A model generated the notes under the pieces. It ran no database searches. It had not been told where the DNA came from and saw nothing but the letters and a program-made list of their open reading frames with translations. 64,000 nucleotides of DNA. Source: Emydura subglobosa (lineage: Eukaryota; Chordata; Testudines; Chelidae). The stretch spans positions 66,291,075 to 66,355,074 of the forward strand of contig ML679961.1 in assembly GCA_007922225.1 (NCBI GenBank). Reading direction: 5' to 3'. Positions 34,812-46,134 of this stretch are shown in pieces. Each line of letters opens with the position of its first letter. Positions within the stretch are counted from its first letter, which is position 1. The position numbers and the translations under genes are program-made.

Positions 34812-35212
34812 AAAGATGAGATTTTGTCATGAGGGTCACAGAAGTCATGGATTCCATGACGCTCAGAGACCTCCGTGACATTCTCTGCCCCAGGGCCAGA
34901 GCTGTCAGACAGTGGGGGCCTCAGAGTTCCAAGCCACCATGCATGACAGGGGCCCCGCAGCTATCAGCAGGCTCCAAGCCTCCAGGCTATGATGGGGGCT
35001 GTACCCCCTGCCCCTCCTGCAGGGGGGCTAAGGCTCTCATCTCCCCTCCCACAGGGCTCAGGCATCAGCAATCCTCCCTCTCCCCCCCCCAGCCCAAGCC
35101 CCCCCACCATTATTTTTAGTAAAAGTCACAGGTCATGGGCTTCTGTGAATTTTTGTTTACTGCCCGCGACCTGTCTGTGACTTCTACTAAAAATAACCGT
35201 GACAAAATCTTA
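34812..35212. mobile_element. MITE with GATTTTGTCA ends
   Basis: The left end GAGATTTTGTCATGAGG and the right end CCGTGACAAAATCTTAAC are inverted. Near the right end an inner hairpin pairs AGTAAAAGTCACAGGTCATG (35119) with GCGACCTGTCTGTGACTTCT (35166). GC-rich filler lies between. The superfamily is not assigned. Confidence 0.65.
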
Positions 35213-36989
35213 ACCTTACTCATGGCATTCCAGAATGTGGAGAGTGTCTATAAACCTCTGAAGACCAGGAAATACAAAGCTAAGGTACATACCAGCCCTG
35301 AAACACCACCTTCACTTTGTCCCCTGGAGCTGGTAATAGCCCCTGACAGTGGGTCGGGGAGGAGTGCCAGAATAAGGAGACATGAAGAAACCCTAAGAGA
35401 ATGTGACGTTATTTGTGTTATGTCCCACAGATTTGAATCCAGAATTTATCTGCACGCACGCCAGTTGCTTTCACTGTGTTAGGTATAGCTGTATTGAATA
35501 ATGGAGGGATTCGTTAAAGCGGTTTGGAGAACTGTGATTGTATATGACAAGAGGTGCATTTGAACTCTGAAGGATAAAGTACGGCTCATTTCAGCACAGA
35601 GTTTTGTAGGTTTAATCCACAGAAGTGGAGTAAGGGTGCCGTGGGGCTTGTCAGCAGTCTGGTGGCATATGTGACAGTGATCTCCAGGGCGTAGTGAGGG
35701 GTAAGTGAAGGCAGTGTTTCAGAAGGAATTCTTTGGCCAAGAGTGAAGGGGAGGTAACATTTAACAAGTTTGGTGTGGTTTGTGTGGAGGAGATTCAGCT
35801 TGAGTAAAGGCAGCTCTTATTTGCTACTTGTGACATAAATCTGAGTTTCACTGTAGCAAAAAGTGTCCTATAGTGTTCATATGCTCTGTTTCTGAAGTGT
35901 TCTATAGCAGGCGTGAGGGTAGTGCGCTAATACTTTTCTTATTGGAATGCTGGGGCATTGTTCAAAGAGGGCAGAATTAAAGTGCCTTGAAGGGGTGGCA
36001 TATACTTTAACATTGTTCTTCTGGTTTTCACAGGTTTAAATTTGTGTTACCTGAACTCTTCATTGCCTGATTTTCAGAGGTTTAAGTTTAGCCACTGTCC
36101 ACATTCTGGAAGGGCACAAGCAACTACTTGGCAACCTTAACACTGTGTTGAAGTTTTTGGGCATTTAATTTCCTTGGTTCAGGACCATCAGTACCTACAG
36201 TCCATCCTATCCTATAATGCACTGTTCTAACATCTCCCACATTCCCCCTTTCACTGCTCAAAGGCCACATATTTCCCCATATTCCATTCAACTGCTCAGA
36301 GACCTCCAACATGCCTGGAGTCTGTTTCAGCTCCTCCCTGACATTCCTTCCATCATGTCAATTGCTCTGACCACTCACATATGCCCTGCTTCCTCAAGCC
36401 TATTCACGTTCACACCAACTCTACCTTTCTCCATGCCAGTCCATTCCCCTGATAAATTTGGAGGAGCCATGGAGAGATGACAGGTGATGGGGCTGTGAAG
36501 AGTGCATATACCAGATTGAAACTGAAAAAGGCAGGAGAGTAGAGATGCAAATATGGGCCTATGTTCTCAGTCAATGGTAATATAGTTTAAAACAACAGCT
36601 CTGAGGTGTGTGAACTACTACATTAATCTCAGTGGGTGTTCTCATGCCCTCTCCCTTAGGCATTTAGTACCCTGGTTCACACATGGATGGCAAGGAGAGG
36701 GTCTTAGATCCCTCAAGAGAGCCCCCAGATCCGAGTGTACATACACAGGATGACAGAAAGAAAGGCCCAGATTCTGCTCCTCCCCGCTCACAAAAAGAAG
36801 ATCTCTCACCCCAGATCACAGCTCACACATGGGTGCAGGGAAGGGGGCTCACACCCACCCAAAAGGGGAGGCCTCCCAGATCTCAGCTCAAAAACAGGAA
36901 GTCTCCACCCTTTTGGGAGCTACGTTTCACTGCTCATTTCTCCCTTTGTGTGAGGCGCTTCCCCTCTCTGGCCCCCAGCCATTGCCAAA
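35213..36989. other. Intronic DNA without recognisable gene
   Basis: No domain in any frame. Short open frames at 36217-36480 and 36683-37012 are taken as chance; the second overlaps the start of the Harbinger-derived block. Confidence 0.45.
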
Positions 36990-39000
36990 ATGCGAAAAAT
37001 CCACACCTCTGAAAGATGTAGTTTAGCTGACCTAACCCCCAGTGTAGACAGTGCTAGGTCAATGAAAGAATTCTTCCACTGACCTAGTTATCACCTCTTG
37101 GGGAAGTGAATTAACAATTGTAATGGGAGAACCCCTCCTTACACTGTGGTAAGGGCAAACTACCAACTTTTGCTGATGCAAGTTACTTCAGCATTAAACC
37201 ATCGCAGTTCAAATATCGCCCATGCATACTTGGCTCCTTGTATTGGCACTGCGTGTGTTCATCAGGAATGCTTTGGTTGATGCACAGTGTGGTGCAGCAT
37301 GCGTAAGTATCGCAGTGTGCAACTCAACACCATCCAGCACACTGTCTTTTGGAATGTTTTGGCAAAGCATTCTGGGGCAGAAATGAGTTGCGCGGGATGA
37401 CTGGAACTGCAGGGTCAAGTTCCCATCATTCTACTTTTTCCAAAGCCCCATAACGCCATCTCTGTCCAATAATTTTTGCACCTCTTTTGAAAATCCCACA
37501 AACACACACAGGACTTGTTGCTGTCCACCATCTCTGATAGAAGCATGGAGCCTGCACAGCTCTGCACTACTGTGGTAAACATTGCAAGCACAGGATGCAT
37601 AATCCTCTAATATTTGCAGAGCGAAAAAAAGAGCTACAGGGAACATGATGGTTTCTTGGAGGACAGAGTACTGTAGGACATAGAGAGAACCAGTTCAAGA
37701 TTATTGGTTGTGTTCACAGAGCAGCTGCAAATGGTGAGATGCCACTTCTGGACCCAAGAAACAACCACGGACTGGTGAGCCTGCATCTTAATGCAGCCTT
37801 CGAATAATGAGCAGTGGATGCAGAACTTTCAGATTCACAGGCCACATTCTTGGATCTTTGAAATTAGCTTGTCCCAGCCCTCCAGCAGAGGGATATCAAA
37901 ATGAGAGCTGCACTGACAGTGGAGAAGCGAGAGGGGATCACACTGTGGAAACTCGCAAGGCCAGATTGCTACCAGTCAGAGGGATATCATTTTGGAGTTG
38001 GAAAAATCCGCTCTGGAAGCCATTGTTGTGCAAGTGTGCAGGGCCATTAATCATCTACTGCTACCCAGAACTGTGAATCTTAGCACTGTGCAGGACATAA
38101 TAGATAGATATGCAGCAAGGGGGTTCCTGAACTGTAGTGGAGCAGGAGATGGCACACATCCCTATTCTGGTACCAGACTACATGACTACAGAGTCCACCA
38201 ACAGAAAGCACTATTTTTCTATGGTTATGCAAGTGCTAGTGAATCACTGGAGATACTTCACCAACATCAATGTTAGCTACTCAGAGAAGATGAATGATGC
38301 TTGCATCTGTAGGAATCCAGGACTGTTCAGAAAGCTACAGATGGGGTCTTTATTTCCCGACTAGTGGATTACCATTGGCGGTGCTGAAATGTCATTAGTG
38401 ATCTGGAGGATCCAGCCTATCCCTTACTTCCCTGCTCATGAAGCTGTATATTGACCACCTCCACATCACCAAGAAAAGATTCAGCTACCAGTTCAACAGG
38501 TGCAGAATGACAATTGAATGCACTTTTAGTAGCCTGAAGGGGCACTGCATTGTTTACTCGTAAGACTGGATCTCAGTGAGAAAAATACTCCAGTGATTAT
38601 AGCTCCCTGCTGTGTCCTGCATAATATCTGTGAAGCAGAGAAAAAGTTTCTGCTGGGAGGGCAGAGGTGGAGCCACCTGTCTGCTGATTTTGAATAGTCA
38701 GACCCAAAGGCTATCAGAAGAGCTCAATGCAGAGCTACACAGCTCAGGGAGGCTTTCAAAGAGCACTTTAACAGCAAGTCAGAAGAGACCAGCTGGCGAG
38801 CATCTTGGCAAAGGTGGGCTACTGCAGCCTGCTGCACTCACCACTCTCTCAAAGGCATGCCGCTCATCTTTGCCATGCCATGCCTTAGCTTTCCTCTCCA
38901 GCAGCAGCCCCATACCCAAGACTCATAGCTCAACTGCTTCTGCAGCCATTCCTGTTGCTGGAAGTGGGCCTCTTGCTATCACAGATGAGTAGTGAACTGT
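36990..39000 (+). mobile_element. PIF/Harbinger DNA transposon, decayed, with transposase remnant
   Basis: The block opens with a MITE-like arm (GACCTAACCCCCAGTGTAGA at 37030; a small palindrome CTAGGTCAATG ... CTGACCTAG at 37052-37089) like the ends of Harbinger MITEs in turtles. A transposase pseudogene lies on the plus strand at about 37805-38800. The far end was not found, so 39000 is approximate. This is the only source of Harbinger transposase in the window, although several MITEs of that superfamily are present. Confidence 0.65.
37805..38800 (+). pseudogene. Harbinger transposase (DDE), multiply frameshifted
   Basis: Blocks occur in the order of the family: a leading segment (NEQWMQNFQIH, 37807-37840), LTVEKREGITLWKLA (about 37915-37960), FGVGKSALEAIVVQVCRAIN (37990-38050), then GAGDGTH holding the first catalytic Asp (38140-38160). 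Next come NRKHYFSMVMQVLV (38200-38240), LEDPAYPLLP with the second Asp (38405-38435), and MTIECTFSSLKGHC with the catalytic Glu (38508-38550). A C-terminal helix (38610-38790) follows. The three acidic residues can all be seen, but at least three frame changes and stops separate them. Functional relatives cut and paste DNA at TWA sites. No start is assigned. Confidence 0.8.
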
Positions 39001-40849
39001 GCCTCATGTTGCTTCTGCAGAATCTCCATCAACTGCAGGAGCACAGCCTGGGTCCTGCTACCACTGTAACCCATCTATCTGCTGCTGCTATATCATCAAA
39101 ATTGGGCAGATCACGACCTCCATCTTTCTTAATCACCCAAGCTAGATGGGGTCAGTCAGTGTTTGGGGCTTCAATTTCCCTCTTTTTTTTCCCCTTTAGC
39201 ACCAACATGCCTCCTTACTCTCTCTTTGTACCAAGGCCTGACTGACGTGCCAGTATTCTCCATCATGTCTCAGAAATCAGGAATTCTCCCTAGCTTGCCA
39301 AAGAATAACTGCCATGACCATAATCTCTTATGCAGTATTGTTTCCAAACTTCAACCAACAGTTTCTCAGCTCATCTATTGCATCTCAGGCTTTCATTGCC
39401 TCCATTCTCAGGGTCTCTAGCAGTCCTGCGTCCTCCAGCTTCCTGCCTCTCTCTGATTCACTCTCCCTCAGCCAGTTCCTTCTCACAGACAGTCCTCCCT
39501 CCCTCAAAACTTCCTCTAAAGCTTTGTAGCCCAAGGTGCAGCCCTGCCCTCTTAACTGACCCAACTGGGACCACAGAGGAGGTGGAGCTACTTCAGTTAC
39601 AGGAGCCAACCACCATGTGACAGGATTGTAAATATACTTCTTGCTAAAACAGATTCTACAATAGTAATGAAGGAGTTTAATTGAGCTAGATGTATAATCC
39701 ATCTGATCCTATATAATGTATTGTCCACATTGTGCAGTAAGACACAGTTCCTAGATGTATGTATAGCCTTAATATTTAACAATAAATAATACATAAAAAT
39801 AAAAATGTTTAAAACAAATTAGTTGAAAGTAAATTTCCTTTTCTCTTACCTCACAGGATCTGAGTTCAAGGGACTGTGTTTCCTCTGCTACAGATAATGT
39901 TGAATAACAATGCTGCAATGCAACTGTGGTAGGTGAATGGATAGGCTTGATTTCCATGAAATTATTAACAGAGAAAGGTACTATTTAAAGTGATTAGTAC
40001 TGGCAGAATCAAATTTACAATATTCTGTTTTATTTGCTCTGAAACTTGACGAAATGTCCTGGGTCTTTGTATAAAAATCTCACCACATAAGAGACAATCA
40101 ACCTTGTAGACTTAGGATGTAAATAGTGCAAACCACTTAAATCAGTTTTTTCATTTTCAAAATGAAAATACATTTTTGGGTGTGTGTGTGTAGATATTGA
40201 AATATATATACATAAGGGAAAATCCAAGACCAGCAAATACTAGCTAATGAAACTAAAGCAATTTGAATGAATTAATCCATCACAAACTTCATTCCAGGAG
40301 ATGGGAAAATGAAATCTAATATCATCACTGTCTCTTCTTGTGGATCATGATCCAATGAAAATCTGCTAGGACTGGTATTTTTTTATTAATTTTTTTTTAT
40401 TCTTGAGAAGTCAAAGGCTAATCCTGTTCTGCAGAAGGGGGTACTCATTTTTAAACTAATTGCTGCACAAGCAGGTAACTAATTGGGGTTTGAGAGAAGC
40501 TAGCACATTTTAAATAAAATATTATGTGGTTTTTAACCTACCTTAGAGAAAATTGCATAATGCATTTTTTCATACTGCTTCTGGCAAAGTAAAATTAATT
40601 GAACTATGTTTACATTTGTCTTGCAGTCGAAATCTGATATCTGACAGTCAACTAAAGTTATAAAGGAGATTCCAAACACAACTATCCAAGCCTATTAAAG
40701 CTGATGATTTCAGGGAAGGACTCAGCACATGTTCTCTTCAAGGAATACTACAAGTATCTTCAGAAGGAGCATTCTCATGCTGCCATTACATTGCATACTG
40801 CTGGTTATCAATATGCAGTTGCAAAACCCCTGTCAAATAAATATTCCTG
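39001..40849. other. Intronic DNA, possible LTR remnant at 39260-39620
   Basis: A Ser/Leu-rich set of plus frames at 39163-39620 has no domain. On the minus strand the segment from TGTCACATGGTGGTTGG (39620) down to about 39260 has the texture of an LTR, but no second end or duplication was found. The remainder is AT-rich and unique-looking, with a GTGTGTGTGTGTAG tract at 40181. Confidence 0.4.
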
Positions 40850-41973
40850 TCAAATAAGTCCAGCTTCTTTGTGTCCTTTGATTTCGGGGTGGTAGTCTGG
40901 TACCCTTGTAGCTCTCTCATTAGCCACTGTCACAACTAATGAACCCAGAGGTGGGTGAGTATAAAGGTACTGAAAACCTTGGAGGGATACATAGCGTTTT
41001 CTTTCTGCTCTTTTTGAGGGGGAAAACAATGAAGAAGGAGTCTGCCACAGAGCCTTTATAGGCTCTAGTACCGCCTTATTAATTGGCAGAGCCACCCTGG
41101 AGGAACCCATGGATGAGATGTCAACAAGGCAATGAGAGGACTCACTGACCTCCTCAACCTGTATGTCCACATCTGCAGCCACTCTCTTTAACAAATCCTG
41201 ATAGACTTTAAAATCATCAGGAGGGGGTAAAGTTGCCTGAGACAAAATAATTTCTTTTGGAGAGACAAAGAGGAAGCTAAGACTGGATCGGGTTGAATCT
41301 CTTCTACAGGCTATTCCTCGCTCTGCTTTTAGGACCTCTTCCTGATGCTCTATACTGGGCCCTGGGATCCTGGAGACGGAGCAACGTGGAGCACAGACTC
41401 TCCCCTTCTAAACAAAAGCACTGAGTAAGCACAGTGACAAGAAGATCTGGAAGCAAAAGGGCCACTCATATGGAGCCAGGCCGCAGTGACCTGGCCACAC
41501 TCCCGTGGCCACTCCCATTGTGGGGTTGCATTGATATGCTTGAAGAGAAGATTTGGAAGAGGACTGGCAGGTCCTGCTTTGGGCTGAGAGACTTAAGATC
41601 CCACCTCCGAGTCCAATGACAAAGACTCCTCTTCCTCTGACCATGGGGAGTCTAATCCAGTCAATGCTGGGGACTACTGCTGAGAACCTGGTGATGGGCA
41701 GAGCCTCACCGTCAGTGAAGGCTTCCTCTTCGAAGGTACCAAAGGGCTGCCTGTCCAGGAAGTAATCAACTGCGGTGCTGCAAGTTGAACTGCTGGTACT
41801 GGATGTCGCAATGGTGCTGAGGAATCCAACTCCAGCAGTGATGGAGACACTAGCACCAAGAGGCAGAGCAGACTGCTTGCTGCTGCAGACACCTCCAGAA
41901 TAGTTGCACCGAGATGTTATCTTGTTGCAGTGCCAATTAAGTTGATGGTGCCATTTCTGGCACTGAGATTGAA
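40850..41973 (-). mobile_element. DIRS copy E: gag fragment of a different subfamily
   Basis: The minus frame at 41245-40850 encodes a Gag-like segment with DFKVYQDLLKRVAADVDIQV, then SSRVALPINKAVLEPIKALW and THPPLGSLVVTVANERA. This is the ORF1 core of vertebrate DIRS elements; the same INxAVLEPxxxxWQTP words occur at 56.1 kb in copy D. The frame at 41989-41408 continues upstream with Ser/Thr/Glu-rich sequence. The fragment stops where the terminal repeat of copy C begins, so C either landed in E or replaced its 5' part. RT and recombinase are absent. Confidence 0.7.
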
Positions 41974-42335
41974 AGAAAAGGTTACTCACCTTGTGCAGTA
42001 ACTGAAGTTCTTTGAGATGTGTCCCCCTGTGGGTGCTCCACTCTAGATGTTGGCACGTTCTCTCATCCTTGATCGGAGATTTTTAGAGCAGTGCTCGTCT
42101 GGATTGCGCGTGCGCAACTCCCACCTCATGGCACCGTTGGTGCCTCTGTTGGCACACACACAACCCAACCCCCTCTGTTCCTTCTCTACCGTAAAAGTCC
42201 TGTCTTTCAACACTGAAGTAGAGGGGAAGTGGGTGGATAGTGGTGCACCCAGAGGGGGACACAATTCAAAGAACCTCAGTTACTGCATAAGGTGTAACCT
42301 TCTCTTCTTCAAGTGGTGTCCCTGTAGGTGCTTCA

Positions 42336-42438
42336 CTCTATAAATGGGAGAAAGTGGTAGCACGCGTTGTGAACTGCACAGAGCTCTGAGAGGTTTATAT
42401 GTAAATTCATTTTGATATTTGACCACGGGCCCTGGAGC
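42336..42438 (-). repeat. Displaced copy of RNase H segment (direct repeat with 42935-43034)
   Basis: The two segments of about 100 bp share GGGAGAAAGTGGTAGCA and GACCACGGGCCCTGGAGCAT with only a few differences. The copy at 42935-43034 is in its normal place within RNase H. This copy joins the 3' repeat directly to the downstream ORF at a GGACAATGCTCC-like junction. It marks an internal rearrangement of the element. Confidence 0.85.
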
Positions 42439-42535
42439 ATTGTCCATGCCTATTTTGTGGATGATTCTGAGTATCATTGGAATGGGTAGGAATGCATGAA
42501 GGAGGTGTTCGCTCCAATCGCCCATTGATCCCATT

Positions 42536-42545
42536 NNNNNNNNNN
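42536..42545. other. Assembly gap (10 N) flanked by a 47-bp identical overlap
   Basis: The 47 bases before the gap (42489-42535) are identical to the 47 after it (42546-42592), starting GGAATGCATGAAGGAGGTGT. This is what two overlapping contig ends look like when a scaffolder leaves them unmerged. The real genome most likely has one copy and no gap, so this region would be 57 bp shorter. Confidence 0.9.
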
Positions 42546-42602
42546 GGAATGCATGAAGGAGGTGTTCGCTCCAATCGCCCATTGATCCCATTCCCAGTCA
42601 TG

Positions 42603-44211
42603 TTATTGAGCAGTATTGGGGCATTTATGATTCTGTGCTGTAGTGAATAGGTCAATGGTTGGGTGACTCGAGTGTTGAAAAATGTTTTTCAGAATTGCGT
42701 TCAACTCCCACTCGTGTTTTTGACCAAATTGTCTGCGGGAGTGTCTGCAGTGATGTTCTGGCATCCTGGTAAGAACATCATTGATATATTGATGTTGTGC
42801 TGGATGCACCAACTCCAGAGTTTTATTGATTCAGTGCATAGGAAGTGGGATCTTGCTCCTCCCTGTCGATTTATATATAACATGCACGCAATGTTGTCTG
42901 CCATTATCTTTATCATCTTGATTATCTTGTTTTCTATGAATGGGAGAAAGTGGTAGCATGCGTTGTGAACTGCACAGAGCTCTGAGAGGTTTATATGTAA
43001 ACTCATTTCGATTTTTGACCACGGGCCCTGGAGCATATGGTTCTGTAGGTGCGCTCCCCACCCTAGCAGGGATGCATCTGTGGTAATCATAAACGAGGGT
43101 GGTTCCTGTGAAGACAGGATCCCAATCATCATGTTGATGGGTAGAGTCCACCATAGCAAGGATTTTAATACTTTGTTTGGCATCAATATTTTTTTTAAAC
43201 CATGCTTGTGTTGTCTGTAGATGGTGGATAGCCATCCTTGTTGGCAGCGCATGTGTAGACGTGCGTATTGTACCATGAAGGTAGTGGCTGTCATGTGTCC
43301 TAGCAGTTGTAAGCATGTGCGTGCACTTAAAGTTGTGCTGTTTCTTATCAATGAAGGTTTATTATGGTACAGAACCTGGTTTCCGGTAATGATGCTCTGG
43401 CTGTTATTGAATCCAGGTGTGCTCCTATGAATTCCAGTTGTTTTGTTGGGTTCAATGTGGACTTTTTGTTGTTTATCCTGTATGCTAGGTTTTGAAACAG
43501 TGCTTTCATTCATTGGGTTGCTTGGATGGCCAATGCTCGACTGCGTGCCTTTATTAGGCAGTCATCTAGGTACAGGAATATTGTGATTCCTTCCCTGTGC
43601 AAGTGTGCTGCCACTATGGCAAGCACCTTTGAGAAAACCCTTGGTTCTGTAGAAAGGCCAAAGGATAATATCTTGTATTGATAATGATTGTTTCCTAGAG
43701 TAAATCTGAGAAAGTATCTATGTGCTGGATGGATGGTAACATAAAAATAAGCATCTTGGAGGTCGAGGACTGAAAATTAGTCCCCCTGTTCCTGTGCAGG
43801 TATTATGGTGCACAACGTGACCATTCTGAATCTTTACAGATTCACAAACTTGTTTAGCCTTCTGAGATCTAGAATGGGTCTCCATCCTCTGTTCTTTTTC
43901 TAGGTTAAAAAATAGTGAGAGTAGAAACCCTTCCCTCTGTGTTGTTGAGGAACATGTTCTACTGCTCCTATAAGTAGAAGATGCTTCACTTCTTGTTGTA
44001 ACAAGTGCATGTGAAATGGATCCCTGAAGAGGGATGGAGAAGGGGGAATAGATGTGAAGTGATGGTATATCCCGAATGGACAATCTCTAACCCCTTTTTG
44101 TCTGATGTGATATCTGACCACTTGTGATAGAAAGGGTGTAGGCAAGTCAAATTGGATGGTCATTGTTTTTGGCACTGGATGGTGAGGGAAATCATTCAGA
44201 CCCGCGACCAA
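42603..44211 (-). pseudogene. DIRS reverse transcriptase-RNase H, copy C, frameshifted
   Basis: The minus-strand product of DIRS ORF2. The N-terminal segment (44211-43900) has HLLQQEVKHLLLIGAVEHVP followed by GFYSHYF. A frameshift leads to 44083-43718. The RT catalytic box YLDD is intact at 43561-43572 within GITIFLYLDDCLI. The longest frame (43513-42701, 270 residues) covers the RT end and RNase H: LLGHMTATTFMVQYARLHMR, ITTDASLLGWGAHLQ, INLSELCAVHNACYHF, then ADNIACMLYINRQGGARSHF and LWSWC. These are DIRS hallmarks. In a living element it would copy RNA into cDNA. At least one frameshift and the loss of recombinase disable it. It has no host-gene function despite being the longest open frame in the window. 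Confidence 0.88.
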
Positions 44212-44364
44212 GACTTCAAAATTGTTGTTTGATTGAGGAGGGTTGAGATGTCGATGACTGTTGTGAGATTGTCAAAGTCTTTGTGGTCTCTATTTGTTCC
44301 GTTGAGGATCGTAGTGTCTCTGGTGTGAGTACTGTTGGTACCTTCATAGATATGGTTGAAACCT

Positions 44365-45430
44365 CTACTGTTTTCTCCTCACTGTAGGTGTATAAATTCC
44401 GAGAGTACGTAAGGTTGCCCATGCGTCCTTCGTGGTATGAAGTACCTTGTTGGTTTTCTCCACAGATTTTGACCTTATCAAGGGGAGCTCTTTTATTTTA
44501 GTCTGTAACTCTTTGGGAAGATCAGCAAAGTGAAGCCACGATGCCCTCCGTAGGACAACCAATGTAGCTGTTGTCCTGGTGTCTGTATCAGCAACATCAA
44601 GAGAAGCCTGCAGAGCCATTCTTGCAATGAGTTGGACTTCGCTTATGAGTGACCCGAATTCTTCTTTTTTGTTATCCAGGATGTCGAATATTTTGGCATA
44701 ACTGTTGTGATCATAATTTGACATCAAGGCTGCATAGTTGGCTATTCGTAATTGTAATATTGCAGATGAACACACTTTCCTGCCTAGTAAATCCAGCCTT
44801 TTCCAATCTTTATTGTGGAGCATTGACCTATATGTGACTTGTTTGCCCCTCTGGTTTGCAGTATCTATAATGAGAGGGTTAGGGGTAGAGTGTGAATAGA
44901 AATTCCATCCCCTTACTAGGGACATAATATTTTTATCTGCCCTCTTGCAAGTTGGTGGGATGGTAGCTGGTGTTTGCCAAATATTGTTGGTTGGTTCCAT
45001 TAATTCCTTTTTGACTGGTAACACAATCTTTGATGAGGTTGTAGAGCGAAGGATTTGTCATTTCTCCTTAAGTTTTTGAGCTGGTGCTGATATCGGTGCC
45101 ATAATCGGCTTTGGTGCCGGTGCCATGTCTGTTGTCAGTACCGGTGCAGATGTTGGTGCCACGCTCATCATCAGTGCTGTGGCCACAGTCGGTGCCATAA
45201 CCACTACTGGTACCGAAGTTGTTGTGTTTGCTGGCGGTTTGGCTTGGGAGGATGGTCTCTGTGCTATTTCTTTTGTTGGTGCCATAGTGGAGGAGGTCGT
45301 TTTGTTTTTCTCTCTCAACTCCACACCGGGACATTCTGAGTCCTTCGGTGTCATGGCACAAATAGTAACTGAGGAACATGGCATCTCATAGGTACTTATT
45401 CTTGGGGTTTTTGTTACTTGGAGGGACGAA
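44365..45430 (-). pseudogene. DIRS Gag-like ORF1, copy C
   Basis: The 219-residue minus frame (45024-44365) carries the conserved ORF1 core: NNIWQTPATIPPTCKRADKN, then LQLRIANYAALMSNYDHNSY, then LIARMALQASLDVADTDTRT and RASWLHFADLPKELQ. Upstream (45384-45058) two frames hold a degenerate Ala/Pro/Thr repeat (GTxxGT at DNA level). This protein probably packages element RNA. The core is open over its whole length, but the N-terminal part is separated by a stop and by the LTR insertion. Confidence 0.8.
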
Positions 45431-45478
45431 CTCCTCTTCTTTGGTGGCTCCCTCCTAGATGAGGTTGATGCTGTCTTT

Positions 45479-46134
45479 TGTGATGGGGTGGCCTTCGTGC
45501 TCCCGTGGGCCGAGCGCTTTTTTCACTGTGGTAGGCACAAAATGGCCGCCTGGGACTCCCACCAGTCTCAAGATGGCGGCCGTCTCTCTTCGGACCAGTC
45601 TTCCCTCAGGCCTTCGCAGGCCGAGTAGTGCCCTTGGGACCTTGGGTTCTAAAGTTTGGGGTAGCGGGTGTCCGAGCCCGCCCTCTCCTTCGGACACCAG
45701 CCCAGAGACCCTGGCTGACAGCAGTGGCTGGCTGCTGCTCTAAGGAAATGCGTAAGTCTTTTCTCTGGGCTGCTTCCCTACCCTGGACCCCATCGGGGCT
45801 AAGTGGCCACTCCACTGGGGAAGCCCCCCTGCTTTCCTCTGGCTTCTGCCACTCACTGTTCTTCTTCTCCAAAGCTCCTTCTCCAAACTCCTTCTCAACT
45901 CCAAGAGCACCCTGCCTGATTGGCAGGGAGCTCATATCTGCTCCCAGGCAGTGCTTAATGGGTCTCAGCTGGCTCTGGCCTCAGCTGACCCTAATTGGTC
46001 CCAGCTGGCTCTGGCCTCAGCTGACCCTGATTAGTCTGGAGGGAGCCTTGGGCAGCTGCTAGGGGAAAAGGGCCTTGATCATTCTTGGGCTAACGTAGCG
46101 CCCTTCTACCACCCTCCGGTAGCCCCTGTCACGC
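45479..46134 (-). mobile_element. LTR-like element inserted in DIRS copy C
   Basis: The left end TGTGATGGGGTGG and the right end GGTAGCCCCTGTCAC are inverse-type LTR ends matching the other two LTR-like elements of the window. Orientation is inferred from a promoter-like GGAGCAGATATGAGCTCC on the minus strand near 45940. A tandem pair of about 37 bp, CCAGCTGGCTCTGGCCTCAG, lies at 45965-46040. The target duplication cannot be fixed because of the T-rich flank. Open frames on both strands inside it are GC artefacts. Confidence 0.65.

Noticed and set aside
42489..42592. 47-bp tandem repeat around the N run as a real repeat
   Set aside because: Perfect identity across a 10-N gap is better explained by unmerged contig overlap.
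42701..43513. 270-residue open frame as a host protein-coding gene
   Set aside because: Its motifs are DIRS RT/RNase H (ITTDAS, YINRQGGARS) and it lies in the correct place between element gag and terminal repeat.
44365..45024. 219-residue open frame as a novel gene
   Set aside because: It matches the Gag-like ORF1 core repeated in copies D and E, so it belongs to a retrotransposon.
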